NCBI GenBank assembly: GCA_025924845.1
Contig: JAICHN010000289.1
Location: 1 to 6,711 of the forward strand
Source: Chloroflexota bacterium
GTDB taxonomy: Bacteria; Chloroflexota; UBA5177; JANWHV01
DNA: 6,711 nt
Direction: 5' to 3'
The notes under the pieces were generated by a model, which was given only the letters and a program-made list of their open reading frames with translations, did no database searches and was not told the DNA's origin. Positions 1 through 6,711 of the stretch are shown here, one piece after another (within the stretch, counting starts at the first letter, position 1; each line of letters opens with the position of its first letter). The translations under genes and the position numbers were made by a program.

Positions 1-1
1 A

Positions 2-568
2 ATCTACAACGCGCTCGACCCCGACACCCATTTTCCGGCGCCGGCCGATCCGCGCTTCACGGCCGATCTGGCGTTCCTGGGCAATCGGTTGCCGGATCGC
101 GAGGCACGCGTCGAGGATTTCTTACTCGGTGCCGCCGTCGCATCACCGCATCGGCGATTTCTTCTGGCCGGTAACGGGTGGGCCGACAAAGCCGCACCCG
201 CCAATGTTCGGTACATTGGTCACCTGTCAACCGTGGACCACAATGCCTTCAACTCCTCGCCGCTTGCCGTGCTGAATATCGCGCGCGAGAGCATGGCGCG
301 TTACGGGTTCTCGCCGGCAACCAGAGTTTTCGAGGCAGCCGGGGCGGGTGCCTGCCTGATCACGGACCTGTGGGAGGGACTCGATCTCTTTCTGGAACCG
401 GATCGGGAGATTCTAACCGCGCGCGACGGCACCGAAGTCGCGGCTCGGCTCCAGAGCCTTACTCCGGATCGGGCACGGGCGATCGGGCGAGCGGCCCGGC
501 AGCGCGTGCTGGCCTCACATACGTACAGCCATCGGGCGGCGCGCCTTGAAGCGGTGCTGGGCGTGTGA
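2..568 (+). CDS. CgeB-family glycosyltransferase, C-terminal part (5' end outside the window)
   Basis: The reading frame is open from the first bases of the window to TGA at 566-568, giving 188 visible residues. The N-terminal half is missing, so the TTG at 89 is internal and not the start. The visible part matches the C-terminal domain of CgeB/Glyco_trans_1_2 proteins. It opens with YNALDPDTH (residues 2-10), then ADLAFLGNRLPDRE (21-34), a nucleotide-sugar-type strand LLAGNGW (54-60), VRYIGHL (69-75), SPLAVLNIARESM (86-98), the core GFSPATRVFEAAGAG (102-116) and LITDLWEGLD (119-128). From family knowledge these are GT-B fold glycosyltransferases, named after Bacillus CgeB of the spore surface. 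The donor and acceptor cannot be read from the sequence. The next gene starts 13 bases downstream and encodes a relative, so the two probably share an operon and a glycan pathway. No signal peptide or membrane segment is visible; a cytoplasmic or membrane-associated location is inferred. Confidence 0.9.
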   Translation: MYNALDPDTHFPAPADPRFTADLAFLGNRLPDREARVEDFLLGAAVASPHRRFLLAGNGWADKAAPANVRYIGHLSTVDHNAFNSSPLAVLNIARESMARYGFSPATRVFEAAGAGACLITDLWEGLDLFLEPDREILTARDGTEVAARLQSLTPDRARAIGRAARQRVLASHTYSHRAARLEAVLGV

Positions 569-581
569 GGATGGGCCGGGT

Positions 582-1649
582 ATGAAGATCGTCGTTCTGG
601 GCCTTTCCATCACATCCTCCTGGGGGAGCGGCCACGCCGTCCCCTATCGTTCCCTCTTGCGTGCTCTGGCGAATCGTGGACACGACGTATGCTTTCTGGA
701 GCGCGACCAGCCGTGGTATGCCGCCAATCGCGATCTGCCGGATCCGCCCTTTGCCCGCACCGTGCTCTACCGCTCCCTCGCCGAGTTGGCGGCGGAGCAC
801 GGGGACGCGGTCGCCGCGGCCGATCTGGTGATCGTAGGATCGTTTGTACCGGAGGGTAGCGCCGTCGCGGCCTGGGTGATCCGAATCGCCAAGGGGGTAA
901 CCGCATTCTACGATATCGACACCCCGGTCACTCTGGATGCGCTGCTTCGAGGTGGTTGCTCGTATCTGACCGCCGATCTGATCCCGCGCTTCAACCTCTA
1001 TCTCTCGTTCAGCGGAGGACCAATCCTGGAGCGTTTGCGCGAGGAGTTCGGCGCACGCCTCGCCTATCCGCTGTACTGCTCGGTGGATCCCGACCTGTAT
1101 TACCCCGAGCCGGCTAGGATTCGTCACGATCTGGGTTATATGGGCACCTACAGCGACGATCGGCAGTCGGCCCTCGACTTGCTCATACTGGAGCCGGCGC
1201 GTCTTCTTCCCACGGCGCGTTTCACGGTGGTGGGCGCGCAGTTTCCCCCCGACATCGTATGGCCCCCGAACGTGGAACGCACCGAACACCTGGCGCCAAG
1301 CGGCCATAGGGCTTTCTACACCAGCCTGCGCTTCACACTCAGCGTGACGCGCGCGCCCATGATTCAGGCGGGCTATTCGCCCAGCATCCGCCTGTTCGAG
1401 GCGGCCGCCTGTGGGACACCGATCATCAGCGACTGGTGGCCGGGCCTGGACAGCTTCTTCAAGCCGGACGAGGAGATTCTGATCGCCGGGACGAGCGAGG
1501 GGGTAACGGCCATTCTCCTGGGCATGGATGAGGGTAGGCGCGAGGCGATCGGGGCGGGAGGCCGCGCCGTGGTCGAAGCGCGTCACACGGCGGTTCGGCG
1601 GGCCGGCGAGCTGGAGCACTACGTGGCCGAGGCACGCGGCTTCCGTTAA
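582..1649 (+). CDS. CgeB-family glycosyltransferase, complete
   Basis: The protein has 355 residues. The ATG at 582 is chosen because it gives the typical first strand MKIVVLGLSITSSWGSGHA; the frame is open back to 546, which would add unrelated residues. A GTGAGG at 565-570 is a spaced-out ribosome site. The N-terminal Rossmann half carries LSITSSWGSGHA (8-19), FLERDQPWYAANRDL (38-52), DLVIVGSFVPEG (81-92) and FYDIDTPVTL (109-118). The C-terminal half carries YCSVDPDLY (165-173), DLGYMGTYSDDRQ (183-195), the core GYSPSIRLFEAAACG (264-278), ISDWWPGLDSFF (282-293) and KPDEEIL (294-300). In that core, 21 of 37 residues match the upstream gene product by my hand alignment, so the two are ancient paralogues. 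The family transfers sugars from nucleotide donors; donor and acceptor are unknown. It is probably co-transcribed with the upstream gene. The three bases after TAA have no terminator-like U run. Confidence 0.9.
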   Translation: MKIVVLGLSITSSWGSGHAVPYRSLLRALANRGHDVCFLERDQPWYAANRDLPDPPFARTVLYRSLAELAAEHGDAVAAADLVIVGSFVPEGSAVAAWVIRIAKGVTAFYDIDTPVTLDALLRGGCSYLTADLIPRFNLYLSFSGGPILERLREEFGARLAYPLYCSVDPDLYYPEPARIRHDLGYMGTYSDDRQSALDLLILEPARLLPTARFTVVGAQFPPDIVWPPNVERTEHLAPSGHRAFYTSLRFTLSVTRAPMIQAGYSPSIRLFEAAACGTPIISDWWPGLDSFFKPDEEILIAGTSEGVTAILLGMDEGRREAIGAGGRAVVEARHTAVRRAGELEHYVAEARGFR

Positions 1650-1692
1650 CCGGCGAGCGGGCGCGGTATCATGGGGGAGACGCCATGCGCGA

Positions 1693-1713
1693 CGCGGGCA
1701 ATTGGTTGCCGCG
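1693..1713 (+). other. Stem-loop between the glycosyltransferase and VOC genes
   Basis: CGCGGGCAA (1693-1701) pairs with TTGCCGCG (1706-1713) around a TTGG loop, giving an 8-bp stem with one bulged G. No U tract follows, so it is not a classical intrinsic terminator. It sits 13 bases before the ribosome site of the VOC gene and 43 bases after the glycosyltransferase stop. It could be a weak transcript end or a leader structure. The rest of the 91-base gap contains TATCAT at 1667-1672, which resembles a -10 box, but I see no -35 partner. Confidence 0.35.
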
Positions 1714-1726
1714 CCATCGGTCGAGT

Positions 1727-1733
1727 AAAGGAG
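1727..1733 (+). promoter_or_regulatory. Ribosome binding site that fixes the GTG start of the VOC gene
   Basis: AAAGGAG lies 7 bases before the GTG at 1741. It is a near-perfect Shine-Dalgarno sequence and the strongest in the window. It supports a GTG start for the VOC protein. Confidence 0.7.
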
Positions 1734-1740
1734 TTGGTAC

Positions 1741-2115
1741 GTGCGCCTGCATCACGTGTTTCACACGGTTCCCTCGGATCGAGTGCGAGAGTTGCGTACG
1801 TTCTACAGCGATGTGCTCGGCCTGCCGGAGATTCCCAAATCCACCGCGCTGGGCGACATGAACGTAGTGTGGTTCGGGGTGGGTGAGGATCACCTGCACT
1901 TCGGGATAGATGACAATTGGGATCGTGGTCATCCCGCCCATCACATCGCACTGTGGTTCGAGGATCTGCGCCCCGTACTGGCGCGCTTGCAAGAGGCAGG
2001 CTATGAAATTGTCGAGGCGGGCGATTTCCCCGATTACCGCTACCGGCGGCTGTATACTAACGACCCGTTCGGACGGCGAATCGAACTGGTGACGCCGCTG
2101 GATGCACCGCTTTGA
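1741..2115 (+). CDS. VOC-superfamily (glyoxalase/dioxygenase-like) protein
   Basis: This is a 124-residue protein with two beta-alpha-beta-beta-beta modules, the normal length for a single-chain vicinal-oxygen-chelate protein. The first module starts RLHHVFHTV (2-10), followed by helix VRELRTFYSDVLGLPE (14-30 region) and strands VVWFGVG (42-48) and HLHFGI (51-56). The second starts HHIALWFEDL (67-76), then helix VLARLQEAGYEI (79-90) and the hallmark YTNDPFGRRIELVTP (105-119). Candidate metal ligands are His4 or His5, His53, His67 or His68 and Glu115, as expected for a divalent-metal site of this fold. From family knowledge, members act as glyoxalase I, extradiol dioxygenases, epimerases or antibiotic-binding proteins; nothing here distinguishes among these. 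The GTG start is supported by AAAGGAG. The stop shares its A with the ATG of the next gene, so the two are probably translated together. Expected to be cytoplasmic. Confidence 0.88.
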   Translation: MRLHHVFHTVPSDRVRELRTFYSDVLGLPEIPKSTALGDMNVVWFGVGEDHLHFGIDDNWDRGHPAHHIALWFEDLRPVLARLQEAGYEIVEAGDFPDYRYRRLYTNDPFGRRIELVTPLDAPL

Positions 2116-2564
2116 TGGACGGTCTGTTTGGGGGGAGTGCCCGCCGGCAGGCGCGGTGGGCATTTATCCTTACTGATGCGGTGGCTTTTCTGCTGTTCGC
2201 GGGACTGGGTCGGCAGCAGCACCATGAGTCGGGCGGCGCGCTCATGACCCTGGTGATCGCGGCACCTTTTCTGGCCGCGTGGTTTGCGGTGGCGGGTTTT
2301 CTTGGCCTTTTCGGCAATGAATGGCCACGGCAGGGCGCGGCGCGCTCCTTGAAACCGGTGTCCCTGGCCTGGCTGATCGCCTGGCCCATCGCGCTCGTGT
2401 TGCGGGCGGCCCCGCAGCGCCGCGGCGTGACGCTCTCGTTTGCCCTGGTGGCGCTGGTCGTGAACGCGGTCTTCCTTTTGGGCTGGCGGAGCGTATACCT
2501 TTTCGTCGCCCACCGCTCGGGAGCCCGGTCGGCGCGGAACCGACTGAGGAAGGCGGACGCCTAG
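2115..2564 (+). CDS. DUF3054-family integral membrane protein
   Basis: The predicted protein has 149 residues and four hydrophobic helices, at about 15-33, 43-66, 82-97 and 105-132. It ends in a basic tail (HRSGARSARNRLRK, 133-146), which suggests a cytoplasmic C terminus. The pattern LTDAVAFLLFAGLGRQQHHES (19-39), then APFLAAWFAVAGFLG (50-64) and, before helix 3, RSLKPVSLAWLIAWP (77-91), is characteristic of DUF3054. This is a family of unknown function found in several bacterial phyla and in haloarchaea. The ATG at 2115 overlaps the TGA of the VOC gene by one base (TGATG) and has no clear ribosome site of its own, so expression probably depends on re-initiation after the VOC gene. A TTG at 2112 would add one residue and is less likely. 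No catalytic residues can be named; the His-His pair at 36-37 and the nearby Arg are the only conserved-looking polar positions. Confidence 0.87.
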   Translation: MDGLFGGSARRQARWAFILTDAVAFLLFAGLGRQQHHESGGALMTLVIAAPFLAAWFAVAGFLGLFGNEWPRQGAARSLKPVSLAWLIAWPIALVLRAAPQRRGVTLSFALVALVVNAVFLLGWRSVYLFVAHRSGARSARNRLRKADA

Positions 2565-2631
2565 ACATGCTATCCTCAAGAGGAACCGCCCGCTGACGGC
2601 ATGGAGAAGAGCGGTCGAGATGAAGCACGGC

Positions 2632-2638
2632 AAAGGGG
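2632..2638 (+). promoter_or_regulatory. Ribosome binding site of acs, in an 80-base leader
   Basis: AAAGGGG ends 6 bases before the ATG at 2645 and supports that start. The gap 2565-2644 has a TATCCT at 2571-2576 that could be a weak -10 box, but no recognisable -35 hexamer. Whether acs has its own promoter or is read from the VOC-DUF3054 unit cannot be decided here. Confidence 0.6.
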
Positions 2639-2644
2639 TGTGCA

Positions 2645-4601
<1,957 letters not shown>

Positions 4602-4603
<2 letters not shown>

Positions 4604-4645
4604 AAAAGATCCTTGGGAAGGAGGCCGGCATCCTTCCCAAGGATC
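4602..4645 (-). terminator. Perfect 15-bp stem-loop with T-tract on the minus strand (intrinsic terminator for leftward transcripts)
   Basis: GATCCTTGGGAAGGA (4608-4622) is perfectly complementary to TCCTTCCCAAGGATC (4631-4645) around an 8-base loop GGCCGGCA. The left flank is A6 (4602-4607, starting inside the acs TAA). Read leftward, a strong hairpin is therefore followed by U6, the form of an intrinsic terminator. Read rightward, the hairpin is followed by GGTACAACGG and lacks a U run. It may still slow or stabilise the acs transcript, but would be a poor rightward terminator. The first arm contains GGAAGGAGG (4616-4624), a Shine-Dalgarno-like run that would be hidden in the stem. Confidence 0.65.
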
Positions 4646-4653
4646 GGTACAAC

Positions 4654-4661
4654 GGAGGGGG
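4654..4661 (+). promoter_or_regulatory. Ribosome binding site of the dehydrogenase gene
   Basis: GGAGGGGG (4654-4661) lies 8 bases before the GTG at 4670. A second in-frame GTG at 4661 overlaps this run and would leave too little spacing, which favours 4670. Only 24 bases separate the preceding hairpin from the start codon, so no full promoter fits between them. Confidence 0.5.
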
Positions 4662-4669
4662 TGGGTACT

Positions 4670-5674
4670 GTGAAAGCTGCCTTTTTTGACGCACCGTTGA
4701 AGGTGGCCGTACGCACGGCGCCCGAGCCCGAGGCCGGTCCTGGACGAGTCGTGGTTAAGACGGCGGCGGCCGGCCTCTGCGGTACCGATCAGCACATTTT
4801 GCACGGCGATTTCGTGGCCCAGTATCCCCTGATCGGCGGACATGAACTGGCAGGCGTGGTCGAGGCGGTAGGGGCTGGGGTTGAGGACATTCAGGTAGGG
4901 GACCGCGTGGCCGTGGATCCCAGCCTGTTCTGTGGCCATTGTTTCTTCTGTCAACGGAATCAAGGCAACCATTGCCTCAATTGGAACGCGATTGGCGTGA
5001 CCCGGCCGGGCGGCTTTGCCGATTTCGTCTCGGCGCCGGCGGCGAATATCTATCCAATCGCCGATATACCTTTCGAGCAGGCCGCGTTCGTGGAGCCCAT
5101 TTCCTGCGTGGTATACGGGCTCGATCGGGTGCGTATTCCGGTCGGAGCCGAGGTGCTGATCTACGGGGCGGGTCCTATGGGCCTGCTCATGACCCAGTTG
5201 GTGCGGCACGGCAACGCCTCGCGTATCGTGGTGGTCGACAAGGTGCTCGAAAAGCTGGATATAGCCCTGACCCTGGGCGCCACGGAAACCGTGGAAGCCG
5301 GCCCTACGGCAGATGCCCGCATACGCGCCATGTCGCCGCTTGGCTTCGACGTGGTGATCGATGTCACCGGGGTGCCCGCCGTGGTACACGGCATGTTGGC
5401 TCATGCGCGCCCGCGCGGCAAGGTGCTGTTTTTTGGGGTCTGCCCAACCGAGGCGATGATCACGCTGAGTCCTTTCCAGGTGTACAAGAAGGACCTGGAA
5501 ATCTATGGCAGTTTCGCCCTATGTTACACCTTCCACCAGGCAATCGCCCTGTTGAGAGCAGGCGCGGTAAAGGTGGAACCGCTGATTAGCCACCGCTTCC
5601 CGCTGGATGAGTTCCCACAGGCTCTGCGCTTGGCGGGGTCGGGGGAGGCGCTGAAGGTTCAGGTACAATGGTGA
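4670..5674 (+). CDS. Zinc-dependent medium-chain alcohol/polyol dehydrogenase
   Basis: The protein has 334 residues, typical of the polyol/threonine dehydrogenase branch of the MDR superfamily. The GTG at 4670 gives the usual opening (V/M)KAAFFDAP; the frame is open back to 4613, but that would run through the hairpin. Catalytic zinc ligands are Cys37 (GLCGTDQH, 35-42), His58-Glu59 (GGHELAG, 56-62) and Glu142 (VEP). The structural zinc lobe is complete, with Cys88, Cys91, Cys94 and Cys102. The Rossmann nucleotide site is GAGPMG (166-171), and Asp190 at the end of the second strand (RIVVVD) favours NAD over NADP. Likely reaction: NAD-linked oxidation of a secondary alcohol, polyol or sugar alcohol; the substrate is unknown. 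It lies downstream of acs in the same direction, so an alcohol-to-acetyl-CoA link is possible but unproven. Its last 89 bases overlap the convergent methyltransferase gene. Cytoplasmic. Confidence 0.93.
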   Translation: MKAAFFDAPLKVAVRTAPEPEAGPGRVVVKTAAAGLCGTDQHILHGDFVAQYPLIGGHELAGVVEAVGAGVEDIQVGDRVAVDPSLFCGHCFFCQRNQGNHCLNWNAIGVTRPGGFADFVSAPAANIYPIADIPFEQAAFVEPISCVVYGLDRVRIPVGAEVLIYGAGPMGLLMTQLVRHGNASRIVVVDKVLEKLDIALTLGATETVEAGPTADARIRAMSPLGFDVVIDVTGVPAVVHGMLAHARPRGKVLFFGVCPTEAMITLSPFQVYKKDLEIYGSFALCYTFHQAIALLRAGAVKVEPLISHRFPLDEFPQALRLAGSGEALKVQVQW

Positions 5675-6461
5675 GGCTAAACACCTCGATCTCAAGGACA
5701 CTACACAGGTGCTTCAGGATGGGGAGCTTTGCCAGAGAGCGATCAAGCCGGAGGATGGCGCTTGCGTTCGCGGTGAGGCGCGCGCGCACCGGGGCAGGGA
5801 GGCCGCGAAAGTTATAGGGCAGCAGGTTGGCACGCCGTACCCGAGCTTCCCCGAAGCCATACTTCCGCAGTAGTCGAAGCGTGCCCGTCAGGCTATAGCG
5901 CCGTTCGTGCGTGTAGCCGAGCCGGAAGGCCCGAACGATAAACTCGATATACCCCCATCGTTGAGGAAGATTGTAGATCAAGAGAAGGCCACCAGGGCGG
6001 AGCACCCGCCGTATCTCCGCCAGGGAGGCATCGTGATCCTCTACATGTTCCAGCACACCGCAACTGACCACCGCATCAAAGGAGGCGTCGGCGTACGGTA
6101 AGCGGCTCGGATGATCGCTTCGTCGAATGGTCCGGCTCGGCTCAATGGGCAGAGGAAACTCGCCCGGTTCGCCCACATCAAAGCTGGACACGTTACAATA
6201 CCGCCCGCCAAGCAGATAGGTCAGCTGGCCGAATCCGGCGCCCCAGTCAAGCACTCGCGGCGGTGTGTTTCCCTCGGACAGGGGATGGTTGGCCCATACG
6301 CGGGTCGCCACGCGGTCGGCGATGCGCAGGTAATTGGCAATGGAGATGGGGCTCTGAAGATGGATTACGTAGGGGTTGTCGGCGGATAGGCCAAAGTTCT
6401 GGATGTAGGCCGCCTCGCGTAGCCTTTCCTGATCGACATGAATACCGGCCAACTGATCCAT
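5586..6461 (-). CDS. Class I SAM-dependent methyltransferase
   Basis: Read from the ATG at 6461 the protein has 291 residues. A TTG at 6473 would add four residues but has no ribosome site; GGCGG lies 5-6 bases before the ATG. The SAM-binding core is clear: motif I RVLDWGAGFGQL (69-80), an acidic residue after strand 2 in SSFDVGE (92-98), LPYADASFDAVVSCGVLEHVEDHD (121-144 region) and the post-motif III segment EIRRVLRPGGLLLIYNLPQ (149-167). This is the Methyltransf_11 type. The C-terminal half (YTHERRYSLTGTLRLLRKYGF, 183-203) resembles small-molecule or polysaccharide-linked enzymes. The acceptor cannot be read. The last 29 residues (from 263) are Pro-, Ala- and Gly-rich and encoded antisense to the dehydrogenase gene, so they may be a read-through extension instead of part of the fold. 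No signal peptide. The nearest visible minus-strand terminator is about 940 bases beyond the stop. Confidence 0.9.
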   Translation of the reverse strand: MDQLAGIHVDQERLREAAYIQNFGLSADNPYVIHLQSPISIANYLRIADRVATRVWANHPLSEGNTPPRVLDWGAGFGQLTYLLGGRYCNVSSFDVGEPGEFPLPIEPSRTIRRSDHPSRLPYADASFDAVVSCGVLEHVEDHDASLAEIRRVLRPGGLLLIYNLPQRWGYIEFIVRAFRLGYTHERRYSLTGTLRLLRKYGFGEARVRRANLLPYNFRGLPAPVRARLTANASAILRLDRSLAKLPILKHLCSVLEIEVFSLTIVPEPSAPPPTPPSAEPVGTHPAGSGG

Positions 6462-6491
6462 ATGTGCCGCCAATGCGAATCATGCCATACC

Positions 6492-6514
6492 ACACCGGTC
6501 CCGGCGGGCGGTGT
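6492..6514. repeat. Inverted repeat in the methyltransferase leader, possible operator
   Basis: ACACCG (6492-6497) is inverted as CGGTGT (6509-6514). Inside it, CCC (6500-6502) pairs with GGG (6506-6508) around a GGC loop, leaving a two-base bulge. It lies directly after the proposed -10 box on the minus strand and about 30 bases before the ATG. It could be a repressor site or a hairpin in the 5' leader. Seen by eye only, and the GC richness makes chance matches likely. Confidence 0.3.
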
Positions 6515-6515
6515 C

Positions 6516-6545
6516 ATGATATACCGCTGCCCGACGCAGAGGCAA
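6516..6545 (-). promoter_or_regulatory. Candidate sigma-70 promoter for the methyltransferase gene
   Basis: Read on the minus strand, TTGCCT (6545-6540) and TATCAT (6521-6516) are separated by 18 bases. The first matches four of six bases of the -35 consensus and the second five of six of the -10. The start site would fall near 6509, giving a leader of about 48 bases before the ATG at 6461. No better pair is visible in this 250-base non-coding stretch. Confidence 0.35.
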
Positions 6546-6627
6546 GGGAATCATGGTGCGGTGGCGTGCTGATGTTTTGTGACAGGCTGCCCCATCCTGA
6601 AGGCGAGGGGGTGTAGGAGCGCGGGTC

Positions 6628-6711
6628 TCCAGGCCCGCCCATGCCGACCAACCGCCGGCACCAATTGTGCTCTCCGGATGACCATTCGCGGCCGCACCAG
6701 GCGGGCCTGGA
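6628..6711. repeat. Long-spaced inverted repeat running off the right edge (palindromic intergenic element, partial)
   Basis: TCCAGGCCCGCC (6628-6639) returns as its exact reverse complement GGCGGGCCTGGA at 6700-6711, the last bases of the window, with 60 bases between. The left arm has outward sequence GTAGGAGCGCGGGTC (6613-6627 region), and the pairing may continue beyond the edge. The left arm is itself a small palindrome, GCGGG (6621-6625) pairing with CCCGC (6634-6638). The enclosed 60 bases carry no coding frame of note. The form is that of a dispersed palindromic intergenic repeat or a large hairpin; only one copy is visible. Confidence 0.5.

Noticed and set aside
459..1619. Long minus-strand open frame (386 codons) opposite the glycosyltransferase gene
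   Set aside because: It lies fully antisense to a clearly recognisable family member. Its translation is rich in Arg and Gly and shows no domain I know. High GC produces such shadow frames.
1669..2163. Minus-strand open frame of 164 codons opposite the VOC gene
   Set aside because: The plus strand carries a complete VOC fold with a strong ribosome site; the opposite frame has no known motif.
5661..5670. TACAAT near the end of the dehydrogenase gene as a -10 box
   Set aside because: No -35 hexamer at a suitable distance, and no rightward gene follows.
6263..6616. Plus-strand open frame of 117 codons at the right end
   Set aside because: It is antisense to the methyltransferase N terminus and promoter region, rich in Arg, Gly and Pro, with no domain and no ribosome site.

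Overview
The window is a GC-rich (roughly 60%, estimated by eye) stretch of bacterial chromosome, densely packed with ordinary-looking genes. Six of the seven genes read on the + strand and one on the - strand. The lineage cannot be fixed from this sequence. The high GC, the DUF3054 membrane protein, the style of the acetyl-CoA synthetase P-loop (TSGTTAKPKG) and the palindromic intergenic repeat at the right edge would fit Chloroflexota or a neighbouring terrestrial phylum, but this is a tentative inference.

Layout, left to right. (1) Positions 2-1649 hold two tandem, distantly related CgeB-type glycosyltransferase genes. The first is cut by the left window edge; the second is complete. They probably belong to a cell-surface or spore-coat glycan cluster continuing to the left. 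(2) Positions 1741-2564 hold a small VOC (glyoxalase/dioxygenase superfamily) metalloprotein gene and a four-helix DUF3054 membrane protein gene. Stop and start share one base (TGATG), so they are probably translationally coupled. (3) Positions 2645-4603 encode a full-length acetyl-CoA synthetase (652 residues). (4) A perfect 15-bp stem-loop follows, with its oligo-T tract on the minus strand. A zinc-dependent medium-chain alcohol/polyol dehydrogenase gene (4670-5674) begins only 24 bases beyond it. (5) Convergent to that gene is a class I SAM-dependent methyltransferase gene (5586-6461, minus strand). Its last 29 codons lie antisense to the end of the dehydrogenase gene. (6) The right 250 bases are non-coding. 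They hold a plausible minus-strand promoter with a dyad for the methyltransferase, and one complete arm plus the start of the second arm of a long inverted repeat that runs off the window.

How the genes work together: the glycosyltransferases and perhaps the methyltransferase suit surface-polysaccharide modification. Acetyl-CoA synthetase and the dehydrogenase suit central carbon use: activation of acetate and oxidation of an alcohol or polyol. No pathway links all of them, and I see no mobile element, CRISPR array, RNA gene or clearly new system. The most interesting structure is the 4600-5680 segment. There, a minus-strand terminator behind acs and a tail-to-tail gene overlap suggest that the methyltransferase message could extend antisense across the entire dehydrogenase gene.
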